A stretch of DNA of 53,149 nucleotides, from positions 1-53,149 of the forward strand of contig CAIJQQ010000063.1 of the NCBI GenBank assembly GCA_903822825.1. Reading direction: 5' to 3'. The translations under genes and the position numbers were made by a program. The notes under the pieces were generated by a model. It did no database searches, had not been told where the DNA came from, and saw only the letters and a list, made by a program, of their open reading frames with translations. The DNA is from an uncultured Burkholderiales bacterium. GTDB lineage: Bacteria; Pseudomonadota; Gammaproteobacteria; Burkholderiales; Burkholderiaceae_C. Shown piece after piece: positions 45,418 through 53,149 of the stretch. Positions within the stretch are counted from its first letter, which is position 1; each line of letters opens with the position of its first letter.

Positions 45418-46184
45418 ATGAAAAATCTGAAAAATACCGTTCTGGGCTTGGTGATGGCCCTTGGTTTGGCTGTGGGTGCCCACGCATCTGGTGGCGGGGG
45501 CATTGCTTGGGACAAAGCCCCGGTCAAGACCAACGACCTGGCTTCACTGCAAAACGGTGCCAAGCTGTTTGTCAACTATTGCCTCAATTGCCACTCGGCA
45601 GCTTTCATGCGCTACAACCGCCTGAAAGACATTGGCCTGACTGAGCAACAGATCAAAGACAACCTTTTGTTCGCGACGACCAAAGTCGGCGACACCATGA
45701 AGGCGACGATCGATCCTCAGCAAGCCAAAGAATGTTCGGCAAGAACCCACCCGATCTGACCCTGATTGCCCGCGCCAGGGCCGGTCAAGGCACGGGTGCT
45801 GACTACCTCTACACCTACCTGCGCACTTACTACCGCGATGAAGCCAAGGCCACTGGCTGGAACAACCTGGCTTTCCCCAATGTGGGAATGCCACACGTGC
45901 TGTGGGAGTTGCAAGGTGAGCGCCAGCCCATCTACGCAGAGCGTGAAGAGCACGGCCACACCGTTGAATATTTCACGGGCAAGTGGAAGCAAATCAAACC
46001 CGGGACCATGACCCCGCTGCAATTCGACCAAGCCGTGGGTGATCTGGTGAACTACCTGCAGTGGATGGGCGAGCCTGCACAAAATACCCGTTTGCGGGTG
46101 GGAGTTTGGGTTTTGTTGTTCTTGCTGTGCTTTACATTGATTGCGTGGCGACTGAATGCCTCGTTCTGGAAAGACGTCAAGTAA
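45418..46184 (+). pseudogene. petC: Cytochrome c1, split by a one-base frameshift
   Basis: Frame one encodes a signal peptide (ALGLAVGAHA) and the haem site (NYCLNCHSAAFMRYNRL) and runs to DPQQAKE, then goes off frame and stops at 45759. The other frame resumes at 45732 with FGKNPPDLTLIARARAG, the Met ligand (NVGMPH) and a C-terminal anchor helix. The expected junction is KEWFGKNPPDL; the Trp codon TGG reads TG at 45733-45734. With one G restored the protein would be about 255 residues, normal for cytochrome c1. Everything else is conserved, so this is an assembly indel or a fresh loss of complex III. Confidence 0.88.
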
Positions 46185-46194
46185 TTTCACCTTC

Positions 46195-46262
46195 GGCCCG
46201 AATACTTCGGGCCTTGCAGAGTGGGTCAGCCTCCAATCGGCTGCCCCACTCTTTTTGATTTT
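46195..46262 (+). terminator. Terminator region after petC
   Basis: Two hairpins in series. The first is GGCCCGAA-TAC-TTCGGGCC (46195-46213). The second is AGAGTGGG ... CCCACTCT (46218-46252) with an inner AGCC/GGCT pairing, followed by TTTTGATTTT. The second has the form of a Rho-independent terminator ending the pet operon. Confidence 0.75.
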
Positions 46263-46280
46263 GTAGAGGAGCCTTTAGCC

Positions 46281-46892
46281 ATGATGGTGCTTTATTCTGG
46301 AACCACTTGTCCCTTTTCCCACCGCTGCCGCTTTGTGCTGTTCGAAAAGGGCATGGACTTCGAAATTCGGGATGTTGACCTGTACAACAAACCCGAAGAC
46401 ATCAGTGTCATGAACCCGTATGGCCAGGTGCCCATTCTGGTGGAACGCGACCTGATCCTGTACGAATCCAACATCATCAACGAGTACATCGACGAACGCT
46501 TTCCGCATCCTCAATTGATGCCCGGCGACCCGGTTGACCGTGCACGTGTTCGATTGTTCCTGCTGAACTTTGAAAAAGAGTTGTTCACCCATGTCACCAC
46601 CTTGGAGAACCGCGCGCTCAAAGGCAATGACAAAGCATTGGAAAAAGCCCGCTCCCACATTCGGGACAGATTGACCCAATTGGCCCCGGTGTTTCTGAAA
46701 AATAAGTTCATGCTGGGTGACAACTTCTCGATGCTCGACGTGGCCATCGCTCCGTTGCTCTGGCGCCTGGACTTTTATGGCATTGAGCTGTCAAAGAATG
46801 CAGCACCGCTTCTGAAGTACGCCGAGCGCATCTTCTCGCGCCCAGCCTACATTGAGGCGCTGACGCCTTCTGAGAAAGTCATGCGCAAATAA
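46281..46892 (+). CDS. sspA: Stringent starvation protein A (GST-fold)
   Basis: A 203-residue SspA: thioredoxin-like N-terminal domain (YSGTTCPFSHRCRFVLFEKGM, then NPYGQVPILVERDLILYES; quoted in part) and an all-alpha C-terminal GST domain. SspA binds RNA polymerase and alters promoter use under stress. ATG 46281 has a GAGGAG ribosome site; the open frame upstream runs through the terminator. sspB follows after 5 bases. Confidence 0.93.
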   Translation: MMVLYSGTTCPFSHRCRFVLFEKGMDFEIRDVDLYNKPEDISVMNPYGQVPILVERDLILYESNIINEYIDERFPHPQLMPGDPVDRARVRLFLLNFEKELFTHVTTLENRALKGNDKALEKARSHIRDRLTQLAPVFLKNKFMLGDNFSMLDVAIAPLLWRLDFYGIELSKNAAPLLKYAERIFSRPAYIEALTPSEKVMRK

Positions 46893-46897
46893 TTGCC

Positions 46898-47350
46898 ATG
46901 TCGATCATTCAGGATGCGCAACTGCCATCGACTCGGCCCTACCTGATCCGGGCCTTGTACGAGTGGTGCACAGAAAATGGTTTCACGCCCTATGTGGCCG
47001 TGAAAGTGGATGCTTCGGTGCAGGTGCCCCGTGAGCATGTTCAGGGTGGCGAGATCGTTCTGAACATCAGCTTCGATGCGACCAGTTCACTCAAGCTGGG
47101 CAATGACTTCATTGAATTCAAGGCCCGCTTTGGTGGTCTGGCGCGCGACATCATGGTTCCCGTGCACAGGGTGATGGCCGTGTATGCACGTGAAAATGGT
47201 CAAGGCATGGCTTTCCCCGTGAATGATGGTGACGCTTCAGCACCGCTGTCTGCGGTGCCGGGTCAACCTCTCGAGCCCTTGGCCGGTTCCGATGATGATG
47301 GTGTACCGCCACCTGTAGCGCCACGTCCCGCACTCAAACGTGTGAAATAA
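46898..47350 (+). CDS. sspB: ClpXP specificity-enhancing factor SspB
   Basis: 150 residues: an SspB substrate-binding domain (STRPYLIRALYEWCTENGFTPY, LNISFDATSSLKLGNDFIEF; quoted in part), an acidic Pro/Ser linker and a short C-terminal tail (PALKRVK) that would dock on ClpX. It delivers ssrA-tagged proteins to ClpXP. The sspA-sspB pair is conserved in beta- and gammaproteobacteria. Confidence 0.94.
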   Translation: MSIIQDAQLPSTRPYLIRALYEWCTENGFTPYVAVKVDASVQVPREHVQGGEIVLNISFDATSSLKLGNDFIEFKARFGGLARDIMVPVHRVMAVYARENGQGMAFPVNDGDASAPLSAVPGQPLEPLAGSDDDGVPPPVAPRPALKRVK

Positions 47351-47402
47351 AATCCCAACAGTTCACAGACACCGCTAGCTGTGAGGTTAGAATCTCACCC
47401 GT

Positions 47403-47478
47403 GCCGCTTTAGCTCAGTTGGTAGAGCACCCGCCTTGTAAGCGGTAGGTCGTCAGTTCGAATCCGACAAGCGGCACCA
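47403..47478 (+). tRNA. tRNA-Thr (anticodon TGT)
   Basis: A 76-base cloverleaf with encoded CCA. Acceptor stem GCCGCTT / AAGCGGC, D-arm AGCTCAGTTGGTAGAGC, anticodon loop CTTGTAA with TGT at 47436-47438, T-arm GTTCGAATC. A TAGAAT at 47388-47393 is the likely -10 box, with only a weak -35 match. Confidence 0.97.
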
Positions 47479-47486
47479 CGAAAATG

Positions 47487-47517
47487 AAAAGGCCCTGATG
47501 AAAATCAGGGCCTTTTT
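47487..47517. terminator. Terminator after tRNA-Thr, probably bidirectional
   Basis: AAAAGGCCCTGAT (47487-47499), a 4-base loop, then ATCAGGGCCTTTTT (47504-47517). It is a long perfect stem with T-runs on both strands, so it can end the tRNA transcript and the convergent DUF721 transcript. Confidence 0.9.
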
Positions 47518-47533
47518 CTTTGCTCAATGGGGC

Positions 47534-47842
47534 TCACGAACTTCGGCTCTGCACCTTGATGCGGATCTCGTTGACAGGCATCCCCTTGGTTTGCAGGTGT
47601 GCCTGCAAGGCCGGCACAAACTGGCGCAATTTAGCGGCAACCGCATTGGAACTGGCAAGCAAACACCACTGCCCCTCTTCGATGGGCCCGGCTTGCACGC
47701 TGGCACGCAGGGCCACGGGCAACAAGCCCTTGATGGCCTGCATGCGATCGGATGACGCCTTGATTCTGCTGGTCAGCAGGGCAAAAGTCGGCGATTCTTG
47801 CGCGGCTTGTTGCAGGGGGATGGCGTGGTGGCGTCGTTGCAT
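47534..47842 (-). CDS. DUF721/DciA-like protein
   Basis: A 102-residue DUF721 protein (QESPTFALLTSRIKASSDRM, VASVQAG-x-I region and WCLLASSNAVAAKLRQFVPAL; quoted in part). DciA proteins with this domain help load the replicative helicase in bacteria lacking DnaC, but this short form may do only part of that. ATG 47842 marks the beginning of recognisable sequence; the frame extends much further upstream only as antisense of secA. Divergent from secA across 210 bases without another gene. Confidence 0.75.
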   Translation of the reverse strand: MQRRHHAIPLQQAAQESPTFALLTSRIKASSDRMQAIKGLLPVALRASVQAGPIEEGQWCLLASSNAVAAKLRQFVPALQAHLQTKGMPVNEIRIKVQSRSS

Positions 47843-48052
47843 GGTGAATTCGCGTTGCGCAATTATCTGCCAGACCTTGTCTGGCAAGGTCAATTGCAGG
47901 TTTTGGCGCCCAGAAATGTCTTGTACAACCGTTAAAATCAAAGCTTGGCCGGAACAGCTGTGGACTTGTTTCACGCTCGGCAGATTGAAACCTTTAACCA
48001 GACAGGACGAGCGGTCCGGGGTCGGCCCATAGCCGCCTTGCGCCGAACAGAC

Positions 48053-50797
48053 ATGGCCATCCCATTTCTCACAAAAATATTCGGCAGCCGCAACGACCGC
48101 TTGCTCAAGCAATACCGCAAGACGGTCGATCGCATCAATGCCCTGGAGTCCGGTCTGGAAGGTTTGAGCGATGAAGCGCTGAAAGCCAAAACCCAAGAGT
48201 TCCGTGATCGTCTGGCCGCAGGTGAGGCGCTTGACGCCCTGTTGCCCGAGGCGTTTGCTGTCGTGCGCGAAGGCTCCAAGCGCGTCATGAAGATGCGCCA
48301 CTTTGACGTGCAGTTGTCTGGCGGCATCGCACTGCACAACGGCAAGATCGCCGAAATGCGCACGGGCGAAGGCAAGACACTGACGGCCACGCTGCCGGTA
48401 TACCTGAACGCCTTGGTGGGCAAGGGCGTGCACGTGGTCACGGTGAACGATTACCTGGCCAACCGTGATGCCTTGTGGATGGCACGCCTTTACAACTTCC
48501 TGGGTTTGAGCGTGGGCATCAACCTGCCCAACCTCTCGCGCGAGGACAAGCAAGCGGCTTACAACTCGGACATCACTTACGGCACGAACAACGAATACGG
48601 CTTCGACTACCTGCGCGACAACATGGTCTATGAGCCGCAAGACCGTGTTCAGCGCGTCCTCAATTTCGCGATTGTGGACGAGGTGGACTCCATCTTGATC
48701 GACGAAGCGCGCACGCCATTGATCATCAGTGGTCAGGCTGAAGACCACACGACGGTCTACCTGGCCATGAAACAAGTGGTGCCCATGCTCACTCGCCAAG
48801 AAGGTGAAGCCGATCCCCGCACGGGCGAGGGCATCATCACGCCGGGCGACTTCACGGTGGATGAAAAATCACACCAAGTTTTCCTGACCGAAGACGGCCA
48901 TGAAAAAGCCGAGCAAGTGTTGGCACAGCTGGGTTTGATTCCAGAGGGCGCGAGCCTCTATGACCCGGCCAACATCACCCTGATGCACCACCTGAATGCC
49001 GCACTGCGCGCGCAGCACCTGTACCACCGTGACCAACACTATGTGGTGCAAGAAGGTGAAATCGTGATCGTGGACGAGTTCACGGGGCGCCTGATGAGTG
49101 GTCGCCGCTGGAGCGATGGCCTGCACCAGTCGGTCGAGGCCAAAGAGGGCGTCCAGATCCAGGCCGAGAACCAGACCATGGCCTCGATCACCTTCCAGAA
49201 CTACTTCCGCTTGTACAGCAAGCTGGGCGGCATGACGGGCACAGCCGATACAGAAGCTTATGAGTTTCAGGAAATCTATGGCCTCGAGACCGTCGTCATC
49301 CCACCGCACCGCAAGAGCCAGCGCGAGGACCAACTCGACCGCGTCTACAAAACCGCCAAAGAAAAGTACGATGCGGCCATCTCGGACATCCGCGAGTGCC
49401 ATGACCGTGGCCAGCCCGTGCTGGTGGGCACCAGCTCGATTGAAAATTCCGAGCTGATTTCGGAGTTGCTGACCCGTGCCAAGCTGGAGCACCAGGTGCT
49501 CAACGCCAAACAGCACGCGCGTGAAGCCGACATCGTGGCGCAGGCCGGGCGTCCCGGCATGATCACCATCGCCACCAACATGGCCGGCCGCGGCACAGAC
49601 ATCGTGCTGGGCGGCAACATCGAAAAAGACGTGCAGGCCATTGAAGCCGACGAGTCTTTGTCTGAAGGCGCTCGCCAGGCCAAGGTCGCCGCTTTGCGTG
49701 AAGCCTGGAAAGTGATCCACGAACAGGTGAAGGCCAGTGGCGGGCTGCGCATCATCGCCACCGAGCGCCACGAGTCGCGCCGCATTGACAACCAATTGCG
49801 TGGCCGTTCGGGCCGCCAAGGTGACCCCGGCTCTTCGCGCTTTTACTTGAGTCTGGACGATCCGCTGATGCGCATTTTTGCGGGCGACCGCGTCCGCGCC
49901 ATCATGGACCGCCTGAAGATGCCTGAGGGCGAAGCCATTGAAGCCGGTATCGTGACCCGCAGCATCGAGAGCGCCCAGCGCAAAGTCGAAGCGCGCAATT
50001 TTGACGTTCGCAAACAGCTGCTCGAATACGATGACGTGTCCAACGACCAGCGCAAAGTGATTTACCAGCAGCGCAATGACATTTTGGATGCGCCGGATCT
50101 GAACGGTCAGATAGCAGCTCTGCGAGAGGGTTGCTTTGCAGACTTGGTGCGCCAGTTCGTGCCGCACGAGACTGTGGAAGAGCAGTGGGATCTGGCAGGC
50201 CTGGAAAATGCCTTGGCTGGCGAATGGCAATTGCAGTTGGACCTGCGCGGGAAAGTGCAAGCCTCCAGCGCCATCACCGACCAAGACATCCTTGACAACG
50301 TGACAGCTGCTTCGCATGCGCATTTCCAGGCCAAACTGGACCTGGTAGGGGCAGAGAATTTTGTGTCATTTGAACGCATGGTTTTGTTGCAAAGCATTGA
50401 CACCCATTGGCGTGAACACCTCAGTGCACTCGACTACCTGCGCCAAGGCATTCACTTGCGCGGCTACGCTCAAAAGCAGCCCAAGCAGGAATACAAGCGC
50501 GAAGCGTTTGAACTTTTCAGCCAATTGCTGGATTCGGTCAAGAACGAGGTCACGAAGGTTCTGATGAATGTCCAAATCCAGTCGGGCGAGCAAGCTCAGG
50601 AAGCCGCCCAATCGATGGAGGAGCGTGCTGAGCACATCAGCAATGTGACCTACAGCGCCCCAGACGAATCCGGAGCCCAACAGGTCACCACCGCGGACGG
50701 CTTAGACACGGCGCTGTTTGCTGGTGTGGGGCGCAACGACCCTTGCCCCTGTGGCAGTGGCAAGAAATACAAGCACTGCCACGGAAGTCTAAAATAG
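48053..50797 (+). CDS. secA: Preprotein translocase ATPase SecA
   Basis: A 914-residue motor that drives secretory proteins through SecYEG. Walker A with Lys108 (MRTGEGKTL), [12 protein letters not shown] (Walker B), the second nucleotide-binding domain ([32 protein letters not shown]) and a C-terminal zinc site ([14 protein letters not shown]) are all intact. ATG 48053 starts the homologous sequence. It is the last clearly chromosomal gene before the AT-rich segment. Confidence 0.97.
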   Translation: MAIPFLTKIFGSRNDRLLKQYRKTVDRINALESGLEGLSDEALKAKTQEFRDRLAAGEALDALLPEAFAVVREGSKRVMKMRHFDVQLSGGIALHNGKIAEMRTGEGKTLTATLPVYLNALVGKGVHVVTVNDYLANRDALWMARLYNFLGLSVGINLPNLSREDKQAAYNSDITYGTNNEYGFDYLRDNMVYEPQDRVQRVLNFAIVDEVDSILIDEARTPLIISGQAEDHTTVYLAMKQVVPMLTRQEGEADPRTGEGIITPGDFTVDEKSHQVFLTEDGHEKAEQVLAQLGLIPEGASLYDPANITLMHHLNAALRAQHLYHRDQHYVVQEGEIVIVDEFTGRLMSGRRWSDGLHQSVEAKEGVQIQAENQTMASITFQNYFRLYSKLGGMTGTADTEAYEFQEIYGLETVVIPPHRKSQREDQLDRVYKTAKEKYDAAISDIRECHDRGQPVLVGTSSIENSELISELLTRAKLEHQVLNAKQHAREADIVAQAGRPGMITIATNMAGRGTDIVLGGNIEKDVQAIEADESLSEGARQAKVAALREAWKVIHEQVKASGGLRIIATERHESRRIDNQLRGRSGRQGDPGSSRFYLSLDDPLMRIFAGDRVRAIMDRLKMPEGEAIEAGIVTRSIESAQRKVEARNFDVRKQLLEYDDVSNDQRKVIYQQRNDILDAPDLNGQIAALREGCFADLVRQFVPHETVEEQWDLAGLENALAGEWQLQLDLRGKVQASSAITDQDILDNVTAASHAHFQAKLDLVGAENFVSFERMVLLQSIDTHWREHLSALDYLRQGIHLRGYAQKQPKQEYKREAFELFSQLLDSVKNEVTKVLMNVQIQSGEQAQEAAQSMEERAEHISNVTYSAPDESGAQQVTTADGLDTALFAGVGRNDPCPCGSGKKYKHCHGSLK

Positions 50798-50822
50798 TCA
50801 ATAAAATCAACAGCTTACGTTG

Positions 50823-50851
50823 TTGACTACAGCTAAAAATTGTTTTACAAT
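50823..50851 (+). promoter_or_regulatory. Strong promoter of the tyrosine recombinase gene
   Basis: TTGACT (50823-50828), 17 bases, TACAAT (50846-50851). The -35 box lies inside an imperfect inverted repeat (TAGTCAA at 50795-50801 with TTGACTA at 50823-50829; CAAC/GTTG inside) that may be an operator or may act as the secA transcription end. Confidence 0.65.
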
Positions 50852-50890
50852 TGTTATGCAAAAGGCTGTTTAATGGACTAGGTTAGGCAA

Positions 50891-52156
50891 ATGTTAAGCA
50901 CAGAATTTAAGGAAGAATTAGAGGACGGCAAAGTCCTTATCTTCTGTCGCAACGGCATCTTCCAAGCTCGCTTTTACAAAGGCGATAGGCAGTACATATA
51001 CAAAAGCTTAAAGACACGTAAGGTTGACGAGGCGCGAAAGTTAGCCCTCAAATACCTTCACGAAATGGAATTTAAGCAACGCGAAGGACTACCACTTCAG
51101 CACAAATCCTTCAACGAAGTAATAGACGAGTACATTGCGCTTAGGCAAAGCCAATACCAAAAAAGCTTAGACGTTAAGACAAACTCTAGCTCACAACAGC
51201 AGACAAGTATCCACATGCTTCGTCAAATTAAGCGTGTAGCAAAATTCTGGCGAGAGTACTGTGGAACAAAGAGTGTTAGCAATATAGACAACGCTGTTCT
51301 ACAAGATTACGTACCGTGGCGCAAAGATTACTACCATCGAATGGCAGAGGATAAACGACCACGAAACTATAAAATCAATCCAGCAGATAAAACGTTAGAG
51401 TGGGAAACGACACTCGCAAAGACTCTGCTTAAGTTTGCATTTGAGCGTGGCTATAGGGGTAAGACACAACTTCCTACGTATCGTTTTAAGGCGGAGCGTG
51501 CCATTGTTCGTCCAACATTTACTGTCGCAGAATATTGGGAAATAATTAAGGGAATGCGTAAAGGCATACGCGAAACGAAGAATAAAGAGTGGAAGTACAC
51601 AAAGGAGTTGATAAGAGATTACGTGCTTATCTTAGCTAACAGTGGTATGCGAGTAGGGGAAGCTAACAACTTAAAAGATAAAGATGTTGTTGAGTTTAAG
51701 GACGAACTTGGACGTCGAAACTTTATGTTCTCGGTACGAGGTAAGACTGGACGAAGAATTGTTATACCGAGGACAAGCGTAGTTAGGTATGTAGAACGTG
51801 TTAGAGAACGGAACGAGATACGACTGAATGAAGAAGTAGTTAGGGAAGTCAGAAGCCCTAAAAGGAAGATTGTTGATACCGACGGTTGGTTCTTTTCTAT
51901 GTATGACGGCAACAAAATAGTAACACTCATTGACCAATTCAACGCATTGCTTGACTCAATAAACTTGTCCGAAAGCAGAGACAAAGAGAAATATACGCTA
52001 TACAGTTTGCGGCATTTCTACGCTGTGATGATGATAAGACGTGGCATTCCAATATTTGATATCGCACGAAATATGGGCACAAGCGTACAAATTATTGAGA
52101 AGTACTACGGAAAGCAAGCAACGCCGTTAGCACTTGCTACTAAGCTTGGGGGTTAG
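50891..52156 (+). CDS. Phage-type tyrosine recombinase (integrase)
   Basis: A 421-residue site-specific recombinase with an N-terminal arm-binding type domain, a SAM-like domain (about 75-200) and a catalytic domain. Arg254 (ANSGMRVGEA), Lys285 (RGKTGRR), YSLRHFYA with Arg374 and His375, and NMGTSVQIIEKYYG with the nucleophile at Tyr406 mark the NMGTS-type subfamily common in prophages. Codon use is AT-rich, with many AGA, GTT and TTA codons, unlike the neighbouring secA. Strong promoter upstream, hairpin terminator downstream. Confidence 0.9.
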   Translation: MLSTEFKEELEDGKVLIFCRNGIFQARFYKGDRQYIYKSLKTRKVDEARKLALKYLHEMEFKQREGLPLQHKSFNEVIDEYIALRQSQYQKSLDVKTNSSSQQQTSIHMLRQIKRVAKFWREYCGTKSVSNIDNAVLQDYVPWRKDYYHRMAEDKRPRNYKINPADKTLEWETTLAKTLLKFAFERGYRGKTQLPTYRFKAERAIVRPTFTVAEYWEIIKGMRKGIRETKNKEWKYTKELIRDYVLILANSGMRVGEANNLKDKDVVEFKDELGRRNFMFSVRGKTGRRIVIPRTSVVRYVERVRERNEIRLNEEVVREVRSPKRKIVDTDGWFFSMYDGNKIVTLIDQFNALLDSINLSESRDKEKYTLYSLRHFYAVMMIRRGIPIFDIARNMGTSVQIIEKYYGKQATPLALATKLGG

Positions 52157-52194
52157 TTTAGAACCACCCAGATCTAGATCTTGGGTACACGCAG

Positions 52195-52214
52195 AAATTG
52201 CGCGGCAATTTTTT
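52195..52214 (+). terminator. Terminator after the recombinase gene
   Basis: AAATTGC-GCG-GCAATTT followed by TTT: a 7-base-pair stem with a 3-base loop, 38 bases after the recombinase stop. The 104-base spacer 52157-52260 holds no gene. Confidence 0.7.
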
Positions 52215-52260
52215 AAGAGTGCGTATACCATTCTAGCTATACATGCCATCCGTCTCACTA

Positions 52261-52749
52261 TCATTTACGTAAAGCACTAAGATTCTTACCGAAATACCCA
52301 CCATTAGTGCCGAATTTTGAACTTTTTACAGAATTTTGTAGAGAGGAAATTGCATTAATTTGTGGAATATTGGGTGCAGTAGTTGTGGAAACTGACTGTA
52401 CTTTAGTGGGTTTAATGGAAGGGGGTAGGGGTTGGGTCGCTACAAAAGCTTGAGGGGTGGGCTTATCCATACGAGGGGGTAGGCTCTTAGTCACTAGTGA
52501 TTGTGGCTGTTTATTAGGGGGTGGTCGTCTAGGGTTAGGAATCCGAACACTTGGTACCTTCATTGATTTTTTCTTAGGTACCTTAAATTTCACTTTCGGC
52601 GTAGACCGGGGTGAAGGTTGAGGTCTCCCTTGTGCAGAATTAATTTTCTGTTGTTCTACTTGCTGTGCAATAGCTGCCCATGTATTGTCAATAATTGTGC
52701 GTAATAAAGCTAATTGAGCTTCAGCATCAGCAAACTCGTAAAGTCTCAT
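52261..52749 (-). CDS. Uncharacterised AT-rich gene of phage character
   Basis: I do not recognise the family. 162 residues: an N-terminal helical segment (MRLYEFADAEAQLALLRTII), a long Pro/Lys/Arg-rich low-complexity middle (KVPKKKSMKVPSVRIPNPRR) and a C-terminal Ser/Gly/Asn-rich tail (SSKFGTNGGYFGKNLSALRK). The layout suits a structural or head-associated phage protein, but that is only an impression. A strong AGGAG ribosome site precedes the ATG at 52749. Confidence 0.55.
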   Translation of the reverse strand: MRLYEFADAEAQLALLRTIIDNTWAAIAQQVEQQKINSAQGRPQPSPRSTPKVKFKVPKKKSMKVPSVRIPNPRRPPPNKQPQSLVTKSLPPRMDKPTPQAFVATQPLPPSIKPTKVQSVSTTTAPNIPQINAISSLQNSVKSSKFGTNGGYFGKNLSALRK

Positions 52750-52788
52750 GATAATCTCCTATTCTTATATTTAGTGAGAATAGAAGAC

Positions 52789-52816
52789 AAGGATTGACAA
52801 AAGTGTGTCAATCCTT
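52789..52816 (-). terminator. Hairpin between the two phage-like genes
   Basis: AAGGATTGACA (52789-52799) and TGTCAATCCTT (52806-52816) form a perfect 11-base-pair stem with a 6-base loop, 6 bases downstream of the 52823-53149 gene on the minus strand. No long T-run follows, so it may be a processing or partial termination site. Confidence 0.55.
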
Positions 52817-52822
52817 ATTCAA

Positions 52823-53149
52823 TCACTTAGCAAAACCAGCCCGTAGCTTATCGCTTGCATTGTTGATTGCCTCGTCCAATTCTCCATTGACAACAGAGTT
52901 TTGAAGTAATTCTAATGTTTCAATCAGTTCGTCTTGTGATGACAACTCAATAGCATTGGCACCTTTAGCGTTAAGGGAAAGAGTCTTGCTTCCGTAACGT
53001 AAACTAAGATTGATTTTATTAGTAGGTGTTGTCCAAAACCATTCTTTAACACGTTTGGTGGTTTCAACAACGACACGGTCTCCAGCTTCATTAGTAAGAG
53101 TCTTAAGTCGCTTAGGTGCATACAAAGTGCCATTCTTTTTGGAACGAAC
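52823..53149 (-). CDS. Uncharacterised phage-like protein, 5' end cut by window edge
   Basis: About 108 residues visible. The frame is open to the window edge (FVPKKNGTLYAPKRLKTL before the first start-like TTG at 53125), so the real start probably lies outside. VKEWFWTTPTNKINLSLRYG, then LNAKGANAIELSSQDELIETL and an acidic C-terminal helix, suggest a small globular protein. I do not recognise the family. Base composition matches the recombinase and the neighbouring phage-like gene. Confidence 0.6.
   Translation of the reverse strand, partial: VRSKKNGTLYAPKRLKTLTNEAGDRVVVETTKRVKEWFWTTPTNKINLSLRYGSKTLSLNAKGANAIELSSQDELIETLELLQNSVVNGELDEAINNASDKLRAGFAK

Noticed and set aside
43796..45487. A 563-codon open frame on the minus strand
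   Set aside because: Antisense to petA and petB, His/Gln-rich shadow.
48869..50323. A 484-codon open frame on the minus strand
   Set aside because: Antisense to secA, with no recognisable protein features.
50880..50890. GGTTAGGC before the recombinase gene as an integron core site
   Set aside because: No inverse GCCTAAC partner or attC fold is nearby, so the 7-base match is probably chance.

Overview
The window reads as the chromosome of a high-GC betaproteobacterium, most likely a Comamonadaceae member (Limnohabitans/Rhodoferax-like). The evidence is gene order and protein style: pilMNOPQ-aroK-aroB-dgt ahead of gltBD; mla genes-bolA-murA-hisGDCBHAFIE-tatABC; petABC-sspA-sspB; a DUF721 gene divergent from secA. 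The last 2.3 kb are much more AT-rich and look viral. Assignments come from reading the translated sequence; no database search was possible.

Layout. 1-6583: end of a type IV pilus operon (pilM', pilN, a fused pilO-pilP, pilQ) running into aroK, aroB and a frameshifted dgt. 6584-13030: accessory genes (MFS transporter, DUF1415 protein, methyltransferase; on the minus strand an AtuA protein, its small partner and a Bug-type binding protein), decorated with REP-like palindromes and ended by a REP-associated tyrosine transposase (RAYT) unit bounded by a perfect 25-bp inverted repeat. 13036-19418: gltBD with its own promoter and terminator. 19420-25299: mlaFED, a vacJ/mlaA homologue, mlaC and mlaB, an ABC-2 export pair and a BolA protein. 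25342-37631: murA and the histidine operon.

The most notable region is 33441-36858, where the histidine operon is split between hisF and hisI. The insert carries a wrecked integron-integrase gene (both protein ends recognisable, core deleted) whose promoter still has a perfect LexA box. It then carries an attI-like junction, a cassette for a small unknown membrane protein, a clear attC site, a cassette for a TIR-domain protein (a plausible phage-defence effector), a second attC, and two type II toxin-antitoxin pairs in opposite orientations. It looks like an immobilised, formerly SOS-controlled integron kept in place by toxin-antitoxin genes.

37651-50797 is core again: HIT protein, tatABC, a DegS-like protease, NIF3-like protein, pdxA, mscL, petABC (petC frameshifted by one base), sspA/sspB, tRNA-Thr(TGT), a DUF721/DciA-like gene and secA. 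Right after secA comes an AT-rich tyrosine recombinase with a strong promoter, then two minus-strand genes of phage character, so an integrated element or a contig join probably begins at about 50.8 kb.

Two conserved genes (dgt, petC), and possibly the TIR cassette, each show a deficit of exactly one base. That pattern should raise suspicion of residual indel errors in the assembly.
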